From positions 1,430,827 to 1,494,826 of the forward strand of contig NZ_DS022298.1 in the NCBI RefSeq assembly GCF_000153805.1: a stretch of DNA of 64,000 nt. Reading direction: 5' to 3'. How positions within the stretch are numbered: position 1 is the first letter of the stretch; every line of letters begins with the position of its first letter. The translations under genes were made by a program, and so were the position numbers. Below the pieces are notes generated by a model. The model saw nothing but the letters and a program-made list of their open reading frames with translations, ran no database searches and had not been told where the DNA came from. Shown piece after piece: positions 55,303 to 64,000 of this stretch. Source of the DNA: Synechococcus sp. BL107. GTDB lineage: Bacteria > Cyanobacteriota > Cyanobacteriia > PCC-6307 > Cyanobiaceae.

Positions 55303-57000
55303 GTGAGCGATTCGGTTCAGATTCGACTCGACCTAACCCAACCAGCCAGCCAAACGGTTTGGGTCCACATGGAGTGGACGCCCCAGTGGAATCGCCAAAT
55401 TCTTCAGTTACCCGTCTGGACCCCAGGGTCCTACACCGTTCGAGATCACGCTCAACACCTTCACAGTCTTCGGCTGAGCAATGGTTCAACGGTTCAAAAG
55501 GTTCGTCGTTTGTCCCCGAGTCGTTGGCTGTGCGAGCTGACAACGCTCGAGCCGGTCACGCTCAGCTACGCGATTGAATCTCGGGACCTCACGGTGCGGA
55601 CTGGCTTGCTGGACCCGGATTTTGCGTCCCTCAGTCTGGCTTCGGTGGCGATGGAGATCGAGGGCTTCCGTTGGATGCCCCATCACTTGGAGGTGTCAGC
55701 TCCTTCCCACTGGCAAGTGCATCTCCCCCTCGAATCGTCAGTCAAGGGTTGGCTTGCCCCGGATTTCGATGCGCTGATCGACACCCCGTTGCATGCCGGT
55801 TCATTTGCGGTGGAGCCGTTCACCGTTCATGGACATCGGCATGAACTTCTCCTGATTGGCGCTCCCCCTTTTGGTTGGCCGGAGAGCATCATCTCGGACA
55901 TCGAGCGCGTTTGCCAGGCCACCTGCGATCTGATGGGGACGCCTCCCCCCGCAGGAGACCGATACCAACTGGTTCTACAACTTCTTGAAAAGGGGTATGG
56001 CGGCCTGGAGCATGACCACAGTGCTGTTTTGCAATTCAATTGGTCTGCCCTGGCCAGCAAGAAGGGATACAGGCAGCTGCTTCAGCTGGTCGGCCATGAG
56101 TATCTGCACCAGTGGAATGTGCGTCGGCTTCGTCCCGTCGAATTGCGCCCCTACAACTATTCCCAACCGGTGATCTGTGAGGGGTTGTGGTTTGCTGAGG
56201 GCATCACGAGCTACTACGACCTCTTTCTTCCGCTGTGGGCTGGATGTACAGACCAGACCATGCTTTTAGAGGACTTTGGTGAGGAGCTGTCCAGTGTCTT
56301 GATGTCGCCTGGACGGTCGATTCAATCTCTGTCGATGAGTGCAGAAGAGGCCTGGGTGAAGCTGTACAAGGCCACACCTGCCTCACGCGATACCCAGATC
56401 AGCTACTACCGGCTGGGAGCTGCAGTGGCTTTTTGCCTGGACGTCCGCCTCCGCAGTTTTGGGTCCTCCCTTCCAGTGTTGCTTCGCCATCTATGGAGTT
56501 TCTTTGGCGAACAACGTCGTGGTTTTTGCAGAGACGATCTACATCTATGGCTCTCATCTGTGGACAGCGGCCTTCCTGCAGAACTGGACCACTGGCTTGA
56601 CGACACAAATGCGATTCCGCTTGAGCACTCCGCTGGGCTCATTGGTCTGCGCCTGGAGTCTGTCCAACAACAGACCCCCCACCATGGGCTGAGCTTGAAA
56701 CTTTCAGCAGGTGATCTGGTGGTTCAACGGGTGATGAAGAACAGCCCAGGCATGAGGGCCAACTTGGTTGTTGGGGACGAAATCCTGGCGATCAATGGCT
56801 TCCGTGTCCGATGCATCGAAGCCGTTGCTGATCTCATGCGTAACTGTTCTGAAGTTCAGGTGTCTTTTGTGCGGCGGGGGTTGATGAAAGAAACGCTCCT
56901 ACAGCCCGAAACGGCCATTGAGTCTTGGCGCTTGGACTTCGATCCTCAGGCGTCATCCAATCAATTGGCCTTACGAGAGCAATGGTTCAAAACTTTCTGA
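55303..57000 (+). CDS. M61-family metallopeptidase with C-terminal PDZ domain
   Basis: A 565-residue predicted glycyl aminopeptidase-type enzyme. Zinc motif HEYLHQWNVRRLRP is at residues 265-278, with the downstream Glu in AEGITSYYD; GYGGLEHDHS precedes it. A PDZ domain occupies about residues 455-530 (GLSLKLSAGDLVVQRV, VGDEILAINGFRV). No signal peptide is seen, so it is probably cytoplasmic. The GTG at 55303 is the start. The amidase gene overlaps its end by 19 bp. Confidence 0.9.
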   Translation: MSDSVQIRLDLTQPASQTVWVHMEWTPQWNRQILQLPVWTPGSYTVRDHAQHLHSLRLSNGSTVQKVRRLSPSRWLCELTTLEPVTLSYAIESRDLTVRTGLLDPDFASLSLASVAMEIEGFRWMPHHLEVSAPSHWQVHLPLESSVKGWLAPDFDALIDTPLHAGSFAVEPFTVHGHRHELLLIGAPPFGWPESIISDIERVCQATCDLMGTPPPAGDRYQLVLQLLEKGYGGLEHDHSAVLQFNWSALASKKGYRQLLQLVGHEYLHQWNVRRLRPVELRPYNYSQPVICEGLWFAEGITSYYDLFLPLWAGCTDQTMLLEDFGEELSSVLMSPGRSIQSLSMSAEEAWVKLYKATPASRDTQISYYRLGAAVAFCLDVRLRSFGSSLPVLLRHLWSFFGEQRRGFCRDDLHLWLSSVDSGLPAELDHWLDDTNAIPLEHSAGLIGLRLESVQQQTPHHGLSLKLSAGDLVVQRVMKNSPGMRANLVVGDEILAINGFRVRCIEAVADLMRNCSEVQVSFVRRGLMKETLLQPETAIESWRLDFDPQASSNQLALREQWFKTF

Positions 57001-57908
57001 ACCGTTGCCGAGAGCAACCTTTTTCGCTTTTACGACGTCATCAAAAAACTGCTCTGTCAGCACTTGCCATTGGCTCAATCGGTTTTGTCGTGCTGGGTTG
57101 GTCGCTGATTGATGGCCGGATGCTCTCGCTTGTTTTTGATCGTCCTTCGTTGTTGGAATTACTCGACCAGGTGAGTGAGGACAAGGGCACTAAGCGCAAG
57201 CCGTCTCCGCTTGGATCTGTGCCAGTCGCACCCCTTTCCCGTTCGTGGCGTTCGCCGTTGGCTCGCCAATGCTCGAGCATCGATAAAGGCATTCGATCCC
57301 GGTTGCTAACCCTCCAGAAGCGTTCAGGTTCGTGGCGCACATTTGTGCCCATTGATTCAACCAATTTTGGCAAGCGCTTCAGCGAAGACGCTTTTGGTCG
57401 TCGCCTCGATCCCTCTCCTCGGGTGATTGTTTTGCATGAAACGGTGTATTCAGTGAGTTCTGCTGTGAACACCTTTCAAACGCCGCACCCCAGAGATGAA
57501 GACCAAGTGAGTTACCACACCCTCATTAGTCGGGATGGTCGTGTCCTCGACCTGGTAGACCCACTCATGCGGGCCTATGGAGCCGGCTATTCAGCCTTCC
57601 TTGGGGAATGGGCCATTACGAATAAAAGGCTTAAGGGATCGGTCAATAATTTCGCTCTTCACCTGAGTCTTGAAACGCCATCCAGTGGTGCGCACGGTGG
57701 TTCTGGCCACAGTGGCTATTCGTCTCAGCAATACGACGCCTTGGCCCTGGTGTTATCCGGATGGATGAAAGCATTCAATCTCTCCCCAACCTCAGTCACC
57801 ACTCATCGTCATGTGGATATTGGCGGTGAACGAGCCGATCCGCGTAGTTTCGATTGGTCAGCCTTGCAGGGGCGACTTGCTGCTTTGGGAGATCTTTGTG
57901 TCCCTTGA
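56982..57908 (+). CDS. N-acetylmuramoyl-L-alanine amidase (Amidase_2 type) with membrane anchor
   Basis: A 308-residue protein with an N-terminal membrane helix (about residues 20-46), a linker, and an Amidase_2 fold. The zinc ligands are His in VIVLHETVYS and in VTTHRHVDIGGERADPR; the family's other conserved region is VSYHTLISRDGRVLDLV. It would cleave the bond between MurNAc and the peptide stem outside the cytoplasmic membrane. ATG 56982 lies within the end of the M61 gene. Confidence 0.88.
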   Translation: MVQNFLNRCREQPFSLLRRHQKTALSALAIGSIGFVVLGWSLIDGRMLSLVFDRPSLLELLDQVSEDKGTKRKPSPLGSVPVAPLSRSWRSPLARQCSSIDKGIRSRLLTLQKRSGSWRTFVPIDSTNFGKRFSEDAFGRRLDPSPRVIVLHETVYSVSSAVNTFQTPHPRDEDQVSYHTLISRDGRVLDLVDPLMRAYGAGYSAFLGEWAITNKRLKGSVNNFALHLSLETPSSGAHGGSGHSGYSSQQYDALALVLSGWMKAFNLSPTSVTTHRHVDIGGERADPRSFDWSALQGRLAALGDLCVP

Positions 57909-57931
57909 GAGAGATTGTCAGTTCGACACCC

Positions 57932-58705
57932 CTAAATGAAATGGGCTCGAGCTGGAGCTCGAGCCGAGTAGATCAGGCCATGCAGTTCCGGGTCTTGCAT
58001 GTAACGCAGCACTCTTGCCGGGTAGTCGAGTTTGCCGTTGTGTAAGTAGCTGAGGGTTGCAATTGCTTTTGCGTCCAGATAAGAGCGGCTGGCTTGGAGC
58101 ACCTCATGGGGTGAGAGGCCTAACTCACGCTTCAGTCGTTGCAGTTTTCCAGCTAAGAGCCGCACGTTTTGTTCTGGATTCAACAATTGATCCCGTGCCC
58201 AAGCAATTTCATCCGCCGTGGGCTGTGGGGAGAGTTTCTTTTGATGAATTAATTCGCTGATGCCGAGTTGGGCAGGTCCATGGGTTTTAACCAAGCCCGA
58301 ATGGGCAATAAACGGCAACCCTTCCCCTGGTTTGGAATGTTGTATTTCATCGAACAAAATTGCCGTCACCAACATCGGATTCACGCGATGCCTTGCCGAT
58401 TCACGAAGGATGGCTGGCTTGAGTGCTTGGAGACGGTCAAGGGTTCGCAACCGCAGGGGTTGCAGTTGATCCATCCCATCGGTGAAGAGCTGGGCCAGAG
58501 GTGTCTGGGGGCCATGCACGCCGAAACGTCGTTGGAGGATTTGCAATTCCTCAACGCTGAAATCGGCCGGATTGAGATTCCCTTCCAGCGTGGATTGCCT
58601 CTGGCCTGGTTGCACGTCGATGCCTGGCGTAGTGCGGAAGAAGCCCAGTCCGATAACTACGGCAGCACAGGCTCCTGCAGCGATAAAGCGCAGACGATCA
58701 GGCAT
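57932..58705 (-). CDS. Lysozyme-like (transglycosylase-like) membrane-anchored protein
   Basis: A 257-residue protein with an N-terminal hydrophobic anchor (LRFIAAGACAAVVIGLGFF). The later part, SARHRVNPMLVTAILFDEIQHS followed by THGPAQLGISELI, resembles the fold of lytic transglycosylases, where the Glu in LFDEIQH would be catalytic. The family match is loose. ATG 58705 is chosen; the longer frame to 58813 lacks signal character. It is convergent with the amidase gene (23 bp between stops), another peptidoglycan enzyme. Confidence 0.7.
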   Translation of the reverse strand: MPDRLRFIAAGACAAVVIGLGFFRTTPGIDVQPGQRQSTLEGNLNPADFSVEELQILQRRFGVHGPQTPLAQLFTDGMDQLQPLRLRTLDRLQALKPAILRESARHRVNPMLVTAILFDEIQHSKPGEGLPFIAHSGLVKTHGPAQLGISELIHQKKLSPQPTADEIAWARDQLLNPEQNVRLLAGKLQRLKRELGLSPHEVLQASRSYLDAKAIATLSYLHNGKLDYPARVLRYMQDPELHGLIYSARAPARAHFI

Positions 58706-58820
58706 TGAGGAGGAAGGCCAAATGCGAAGGAACTCGGATGAAACTACCCGGGGTGTCCAAGAAAGTGCGCATTTCGTCAGATCCTGGATAGCTTCAGCAG
58801 ATATCAGCAGCAACTCCCCC

Positions 58821-60419
58821 GTGAGCTTTCCGGATTTCAGCGCTAGCGACGCTCAGATTCAATGGCAGCGGTTTTGTGATCTCCTTTGGTATCACGACGA
58901 TCTTGGTTTGTGGCTGGATGTCAGCCGAATGCACCTCAATGCTTCTGAGCTTGAGGCGTTGCAACCAGCGATGGATCGCGCCTTCACCGCCATGCATGAG
59001 CTTGAGGCGGGTGCCATTGCGAATCCCGATGAAGAACGGCAAGTCGGCCACTACTGGCTGCGGAATCCCCAACTGGCTCCGTCCGATGACCTTCGAAGCC
59101 ACATCGCCCGTGAAGTCGATGACATCGAGGCTTTTGGCCATGCTGTTGTTCAGGGTGAGATCAAGGCCCCTAGCGGAGTTCCGTTTACGGATGTGTTGTG
59201 GATTGGGATCGGAGGCAGTGGCCTTGGCCCGGCTTTGATGATTCGCGCGCTCCAGAACAACAACCAGGGGCTCCCCTTTCATTTCCTCGACAATGTTGAT
59301 CCCAACGGGATGAGCAACGTTCTTGGCGGTCTGGCCGGTCGCTTTAAAACCACCTTGGTGGTGACGGTGAGCAAGTCCGGTGGAACACCCGAGCCTCATA
59401 TCGGCATGGAGCAAGCTCGCTTAAAGCTGGAGGCTGACGGAGGTCAGTGGGCTGGCCAAGCGGTAGCGATCACGATGTTGAACAGCCGGCTTGATCAACA
59501 GGCCCAGCAGGAAGCCTGGCTCAAACGCTTCGACATGTTCGATTGGGTGGGTGGTCGCACAAGCATCACAAGTGCCGTGGGATTGCTACCTGGTGCACTC
59601 ATTGGTTCCGATATCAGAGAATTCTTGGCCGGTGCGGCTCAGATGGATGAAGCCACGCGAGTGGCCGATAGCCGCAGGAATCCTGCCGCTCTGATGGCAG
59701 CGTCTTGGTATGTGGCTGGAGATGGGAAAGGTCGTCGCGACATGGTGGTTCTCCCCTATCGCGATCGACTCGAAGTTTTTAGCCGCTATCTCCAACAACT
59801 GGTGATGGAGTCTCTTGGTAAGCGCCTTGATCGGGATGGCAATGTTGTGCACCAAGGTATTGCTGTTTATGGCAATAAAGGATCCACTGATCAACATGCT
59901 TACGTCCAACAGTTGCGTGATGGAGTTGATAACTTTTTCGCCACATTCATTGAAGAGATTGAAGATAGTCAAGACATTCCCGCCATTAAAGATGAGCGTC
60001 CCGGCGACTTCCTTGATGGCTTTTTACAGGGAACACGATCGGCCCTTACAGAAGGTGGACGTCAAAACATGACGATCACCATGCGGTGCTTCGATGAACG
60101 TCGCCTAGGGGCTCTTGTGGCTTTATTTGAGCGAGCTGTCGGGCTGTATGGCGAGTTGGTGAATGTCAATGCCTATCACCAGCCTGGCGTCGAGGCTGGA
60201 AAGAAGGCAGCAGCCGCCATTCTCGATCTGCAACAACGTGTGGAAAATGTTTTGCAGGATGGTGTGCCTCGCACCGTGTCTGAGATTCGGCAAGTTCTTG
60301 ACGATGGCAGTGATGAGTCCATCTTTTGGATCATGCGACATCTCGCTGGTAATAAGCGCCAATACAATGCCCAAGGTGACTGGTCGAATCCTGCCGGCAT
60401 GCGTTTCAGCAAAGACTAG
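58821..60419 (+). CDS. pgi: Glucose-6-phosphate isomerase
   Basis: Pgi interconverts glucose 6-phosphate and fructose 6-phosphate in glycolysis, gluconeogenesis and the Calvin cycle's carbon output. The 532-residue protein has WIGIGGSGLGPALMIRAL, VSKSGGTPEP and YGNKGSTDQHAYVQQLRDG, with the C-terminal GVEAGKKAAAA region. The start is the GTG at 58821 (SFPDFSASDAQIQW), which gives a family-length N-terminus; an in-frame extension exists but is atypical. The 99-bp gap before leuS is AT-rich with nothing else visible. Confidence 0.95.
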   Translation: MSFPDFSASDAQIQWQRFCDLLWYHDDLGLWLDVSRMHLNASELEALQPAMDRAFTAMHELEAGAIANPDEERQVGHYWLRNPQLAPSDDLRSHIAREVDDIEAFGHAVVQGEIKAPSGVPFTDVLWIGIGGSGLGPALMIRALQNNNQGLPFHFLDNVDPNGMSNVLGGLAGRFKTTLVVTVSKSGGTPEPHIGMEQARLKLEADGGQWAGQAVAITMLNSRLDQQAQQEAWLKRFDMFDWVGGRTSITSAVGLLPGALIGSDIREFLAGAAQMDEATRVADSRRNPAALMAASWYVAGDGKGRRDMVVLPYRDRLEVFSRYLQQLVMESLGKRLDRDGNVVHQGIAVYGNKGSTDQHAYVQQLRDGVDNFFATFIEEIEDSQDIPAIKDERPGDFLDGFLQGTRSALTEGGRQNMTITMRCFDERRLGALVALFERAVGLYGELVNVNAYHQPGVEAGKKAAAAILDLQQRVENVLQDGVPRTVSEIRQVLDDGSDESIFWIMRHLAGNKRQYNAQGDWSNPAGMRFSKD

Positions 60420-60518
60420 AGATTCACTTTAGATCAGTAAACATTCGTAGTCTTTAGATTTATATTTTTTTGATTTTTTTAATCGTAGTTGTTTATAGAT
60501 TGCGTCCTAGCTTAAAAT

Positions 60519-63173
60519 TTATGGTACAAGATTAACGAGTTTTCCAGGAACAACAATGACTCGTTTTGGTGGTGCTCCCTCAAGCCACTTACTGGCTACA
60601 TCGCTGGATAGCGCCATGGATTCAAGTGTTGCCTTGTCTGCATCAGCTGGCGCTTGGATACTCCCACGAACTTTGCCCTTCACTTGGATCACGATGGAAA
60701 TGGTGTCTTGGATTAATGCGCTGGGATCCACCGAGGGCCAGCTCTGTTGATGCACGCTGCCCTCACCACCGAGACGACTCCAGAACTCCTCGGCAATGTG
60801 CGGTGCAAAGGGAGCTAGCAATCGAATCAGGCCAGATAGTGCCTCCTGGAGGATGGGAGAACGAAGACGATCAGGTCCCGATGATGTGATCGTGTTCGAC
60901 AACTTCATTAATTCAGAAATGGCTGTATTCAGCTGAATTTCATCGTTGAGATCATCACTAACCGCATCAATCGCTAAGTGAAGGGCTCGACGAACATCGG
61001 CTTCCTGAACCGTCAAATTTTCTGGACAGTCCGTTGTATTCAGATTGGTCAGCGTTGTTGACGCACTCTCAACCAAACGCCAGAGTCGCTGCAGAAATCT
61101 GAATTGCCCCTCAACATCAGCGTCATCCCACTCGAGATCCTTCTCGGGAGGTGCTTTGAACAAGATGAACATGCGTGCGGTATCGGCGCCATAGCGATCG
61201 ATAACTGCTGCCGGATCAACGCCGTTGTACTTCGACTTCGACATTTTCTCGAACAACACCTCGAGTTTGTCGCCAGTAGTTGGATCGTGCGGATCATTGG
61301 GATCGCTCACATCTGCTGTTGCGATGTACTTACCAGTGGTCGGATTTCGATAGGTAATGGCCTGCACCATCCCCTGGGTGAGTAGACGTTCGAAGGGCTC
61401 ATCGATATCAATGAGTCCACGATCTCGGAGTGCCTTGGTAAAAAATCTCGAATAAAGGAGATGGAGGATGGCATGTTCAATCCCTCCCACGTATTGCTTC
61501 ACCGGTAACCAACGACTGACGGCCTCCTTGCTGAAGGGTTGTTCAGTGTTGTGGGGATCAGCAAAGCGCAGGAAATACCAGGACGAGCACATGAAGGTGT
61601 CCATGGTGTCGGTTTCACGCTTGGCGGCACCACCACAGCAAGGGCAGGTCACGTTGACCCAATCGGTTTGTTGGCTCAAAGGGGATCCCCCTTTCCCAGA
61701 CAGATCGATGCCTCGGGGTAATTCCACCGGCAAATCCTCCCTGGGTACGGGTACAACACCGCAGGTGGGACAATGGATTACTGGGATTGGGCAGCCCCAA
61801 TACCGTTGCCGTGAAATCAACCAGTCACGCAGTCTGTAGGTCACCTTTCTGGTGGCCCATCCGGCCGTCTCTCCATGGGCCGTGATCGATGCCTTGCCTT
61901 GGTTTGAGGGCTGGCCATCAAACAAACCGGAGTTGATCAGCGTTCCTGGCTCTGTCCACGCCTTTCCTGCTTCGATCGCTTCTTTGGCACCCTCGGCATC
62001 GATCACCTGACGGACCGCCAATCCATTGGCCTTCGCGAACTGGATGTCCCGTTGGTCGTGAGCCGGTACGCCCATCACCGCACCAGTTCCGTAGTCGGCC
62101 AAGACGTAATCGGCGATCCAGACCGGCAGTTGTTCGCCAGTGAGTGGGTTTGTGACGCAGGCTCCAGTGGCAACCCCTTGCTTGGGCATTTCGTCACTGG
62201 TGCGTTCAATCGTGCTGAGGCGAGCAACTTGCTTTCGAAACTGATCAACGGAAGCCAGGTGCTCTTCCGTTGTGAGCCCGTCCACCAATTGATGTTCTGG
62301 GGCCAACACCACGTAACTAGCCCCCGATAAGGTGTCGGGTCGCGTGGTGAACACCGTGATTGATTGTTGACTCGACCCAGTCACTTGGAATGTGATTTCG
62401 GCCCCTTCTGACCGCCCAATCCAGTTGGCTTGCATGGTTCGGACCCGTTCAGGCCAACCCTTCAGCTTGTCGAGGTCGTTCAGCAAGGCTTCGGCGTAAT
62501 CGGTAATTCGAAGGAACCACTGGTTGAGCTGGCGTTGTTCGACCAGTGCTCCTGAACGCCAGGAACGGCCATCGGCATCCACCTGCTCGTTAGCCAGCAC
62601 CGTCTGATCCACCGGATCCCAGTTCACCGTTGCGTTTTTTCTGTACGCCAGTCCGCCATCGAATAATTCGAGGAAGAGCCACTGGGTCCAGCGGTAGTAA
62701 TCGCTATGACACGTGGCTTGTTCGCGATCCCAATCGATGGATAGTCCGAGTCGATCGAGTTGGTCTCGCATTTGGTCGATATTTCGGTCCGTCCATTCAC
62801 CGGGGTCAATATTGCGTTCGATGGCAGCATTTTCTGCGGGCAATCCGAAGGCGTCCCAGCCCATGGGATGCAATACGGAATCCCCGCGCATCCGCTGGAC
62901 ACGAGCGATGACATCAGTGATCACGTAGTTCCGCACATGGCCCATGTGCAGGCTTCCTGATGGGTACGGAAACATCGAAAGGGCAAAGAAGCCCGGTTTG
63001 TTGGACTCGGCCTCAGTGGTGTCCAGCCCTTGGTCTTTCCATCGGGCTCTCCATCGCTGTTCAAGGGCCGAGGGGTCGTATCGGTTCTCCTGCAGGGGGC
63101 TATTGGCTGAAGCTGAAGAAGAGGCAGCGTTCACGGGACCCGCATGTGGCTTGGCTGCGATCGTGCCACACAC
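60519..63173 (-). CDS. leuS: Leucyl-tRNA synthetase
   Basis: Class I synthetase charging tRNA-Leu. The HIGH box is [15 protein letters not shown] and the KMSKS box is [11 protein letters not shown]. The editing domain (CP1) sits between them with [10 protein letters not shown]. 884 residues from the GTG at 63173; starting at a later in-frame GTG would remove the Ser/Ala-rich lead ([11 protein letters not shown]) that is not typical of the family. It is followed by nothing on its strand; pgi is convergent. Confidence 0.97.
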   Translation of the reverse strand: MCGTIAAKPHAGPVNAASSSASANSPLQENRYDPSALEQRWRARWKDQGLDTTEAESNKPGFFALSMFPYPSGSLHMGHVRNYVITDVIARVQRMRGDSVLHPMGWDAFGLPAENAAIERNIDPGEWTDRNIDQMRDQLDRLGLSIDWDREQATCHSDYYRWTQWLFLELFDGGLAYRKNATVNWDPVDQTVLANEQVDADGRSWRSGALVEQRQLNQWFLRITDYAEALLNDLDKLKGWPERVRTMQANWIGRSEGAEITFQVTGSSQQSITVFTTRPDTLSGASYVVLAPEHQLVDGLTTEEHLASVDQFRKQVARLSTIERTSDEMPKQGVATGACVTNPLTGEQLPVWIADYVLADYGTGAVMGVPAHDQRDIQFAKANGLAVRQVIDAEGAKEAIEAGKAWTEPGTLINSGLFDGQPSNQGKASITAHGETAGWATRKVTYRLRDWLISRQRYWGCPIPVIHCPTCGVVPVPREDLPVELPRGIDLSGKGGSPLSQQTDWVNVTCPCCGGAAKRETDTMDTFMCSSWYFLRFADPHNTEQPFSKEAVSRWLPVKQYVGGIEHAILHLLYSRFFTKALRDRGLIDIDEPFERLLTQGMVQAITYRNPTTGKYIATADVSDPNDPHDPTTGDKLEVLFEKMSKSKYNGVDPAAVIDRYGADTARMFILFKAPPEKDLEWDDADVEGQFRFLQRLWRLVESASTTLTNLNTTDCPENLTVQEADVRRALHLAIDAVSDDLNDEIQLNTAISELMKLSNTITSSGPDRLRSPILQEALSGLIRLLAPFAPHIAEEFWSRLGGEGSVHQQSWPSVDPSALIQDTISIVIQVKGKVRGSIQAPADADKATLESMALSSDVASKWLEGAPPKRVIVVPGKLVNLVP

Positions 63174-63180
63174 CTGTTGA

Positions 63181-63402
63181 TCAATCGATGGATCGAATCA
63201 AGGTGATGTGCCGGCGAGCGATCAAAACAGGGCGTGTTGAGCCCAGACGTTCGAGGGCCAGAAACTCAGGGTCCTGCCAAATCAGTCGGCCCTCAATGCG
63301 CTCCTGTTCAAGGACAGCAATGCTGACAGCGAGACCTTCACGAATCCAGGTCTGCAGCATCCGTACACCCGGAAGACTCGGATCTAGGGGCGTGGTCTCC
63401 AT
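63181..63402 (-). CDS. hfq: Cyanobacterial Hfq-like RNA-binding protein
   Basis: A 73-residue Sm-like protein. The segment [20 protein letters not shown], then [16 protein letters not shown] and RRHITLIRS, matches the cyanobacterial Hfq pattern, which differs from enterobacterial Hfq (no KH box, little C-terminal tail). Cyanobacterial Hfq is known to affect pilus function more than general sRNA pairing. It is divergent from dapF with 27 bp between starts; this neighbourhood recurs in cyanobacteria. leuS follows 7 bp downstream. Confidence 0.85.
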   Translation of the reverse strand: METTPLDPSLPGVRMLQTWIREGLAVSIAVLEQERIEGRLIWQDPEFLALERLGSTRPVLIARRHITLIRSID

Positions 63403-63429
63403 AAAATTCAGAACACACGAAGGGGGAGC

Positions 63430-64000
63430 ATGCTGCAGTTCAGCAAATATCAGGGTCTTGGCAACGACTTCCTGATTCTTGAGGGGCGTCAGGATCAGCT
63501 GGATGTTGCTATTTCAGACCCAGATCCCAACTGGGTTCGGCGAATTTGTGATCGCAGGTTTGGTGTCGGGGGTGACGGTGTGATTTTGGCTCTCCCACCC
63601 CAGGCCGATGGCGATCTACGCATGCGGATCTTCAATGCCGATGGCACGGAAGCTGAGATGTGCGGCAATGGCATTCGCTGCCTTGCCCGTTATCTGGCAG
63701 ACACCGATGGAGAGGCCCCAGGTTGTCGATGGGCGATTGAGACTCCAGCTGGAATGATTCGCCCCGAGTTAATGACGAATGGGCAGTTGCGGGTGGATAT
63801 GGGCGCCCCGTTTTTGGAGGCAACGTCGATCCCCACCACCCTGGAGCCTCTGGGAGGGTTGCCGAGAGGGTCGCTCGAGATCGATGGCGTTCCGCTCAAT
63901 GTTGCATCGGTCGGTATGGGCAACCCCCACGTGGTGGTTCCCGTCGATGACCTAAGCCTGATTCCCTTCGAGCAATGGGGGGCTGCCTTGGAAGTGCATC
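63430..64000 (+). CDS. dapF: Diaminopimelate epimerase, C-terminus cut by the window edge
   Basis: DapF makes meso-diaminopimelate for peptidoglycan and lysine. From the ATG at 63430 about 190 residues are present: FSKYQGLGNDFLILEGR at the start and the first catalytic Cys in EAEMCGNGIRCLARYL. GMGNPHVVVPVDD is the substrate-binding region; the second catalytic Cys is beyond the window. The frame is intact to the edge. Confidence 0.95.
   Translation, partial: MLQFSKYQGLGNDFLILEGRQDQLDVAISDPDPNWVRRICDRRFGVGGDGVILALPPQADGDLRMRIFNADGTEAEMCGNGIRCLARYLADTDGEAPGCRWAIETPAGMIRPELMTNGQLRVDMGAPFLEATSIPTTLEPLGGLPRGSLEIDGVPLNVASVGMGNPHVVVPVDDLSLIPFEQWGAALEVH

Noticed and set aside
1-64000. CRISPR arrays, insertion sequences, rRNA operon or integrated element
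   Set aside because: No direct-repeat spacing, transposase, integrase or att duplication was seen; the only RNA genes found are tRNA-Ser and the 6S candidate.

Overview
The window is core chromosome of a unicellular, oxygenic photosynthetic cyanobacterium, most likely a marine Synechococcus (picocyanobacterium). The evidence is a short PetN and a PsaK; the photosystem II maintenance proteins Psb29/Thf1 and Psb32; a glucosylglycerol synthase next to its ABC transporter (an osmolyte system typical of marine Synechococcus); a 6S RNA-like locus after purK; an Hfq-like gene facing dapF; and several small families found mainly in cyanobacteria (DUF2499, DUF3593, DUF3110, DUF2103, DUF2256). Genes are tightly packed, switch strand often, commonly overlap by 4 to 32 bp and frequently use GTG or TTG starts. 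I see no phage, transposon, CRISPR array or rRNA.

Layout. 0-3.6 kb: a DNA repair module on the minus strand (MBL-fold exonuclease, ATP-dependent ligase, DEXH helicase cut by the window edge), interrupted by a small plus-strand gene. 3.6-13 kb: a Cys-repeat secreted protein, nadA, a calcineurin-like phosphoesterase with no ordinary start codon, a glycosyltransferase-like protein, a GH104-like muramidase, Psb32, a MidA-like methyltransferase, aroB, a lone sugar ABC permease and purK. 13-19.4 kb: a 6S RNA candidate, then clpS, petN, psb29, clpP, a DUF2256 zinc-ribbon gene and ftsH, with four very short genes among or beside them. 19.4-30.7 kb: a MacB-like permease, pyk, a MazG-like hydrolase, yggT, scpB, ilvA, dxs, an FAD oxidoreductase, psaK, two small membrane proteins and csaB. 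30.7-36.2 kb: the ggpS-ggtB-ggtC-ggtD-ggtA operon for synthesis and uptake of glucosylglycerol, each junction a 4-bp overlap. 36.2-42.6 kb: a PrxQ-like peroxiredoxin, rpmB, htpG, an MsrQ-like membrane protein, two ferredoxins, hisZ, an inositol monophosphatase-family gene and tRNA-Ser(GGA). 42.8-49 kb: pstC-pstA-pstB without pstS, then dnaK-dnaJ and DUF3110. 49-64 kb: murQ, mtnP, a cyclophilin, ribBA, argC, purN, an M61 peptidase, an amidase, a transglycosylase-like protein, pgi, leuS, hfq and the start of dapF.

Themes. Photosynthetic protein turnover (Psb32, ClpS, Psb29, ClpP, FtsH) is concentrated between 7.8 and 19.4 kb. Salt acclimation is coded by one compact operon. Several peptidoglycan enzymes (GH104-like muramidase, MurQ, amidase, transglycosylase-like) are scattered through the window. 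I found no convincing wholly new system. The best leads are the 6S RNA fold, two genes whose conserved N-terminus precedes any ATG, GTG or TTG, a ferredoxin with a predicted 3Fe-4S site, a hairpin leader in front of rpmB, and the repair module.
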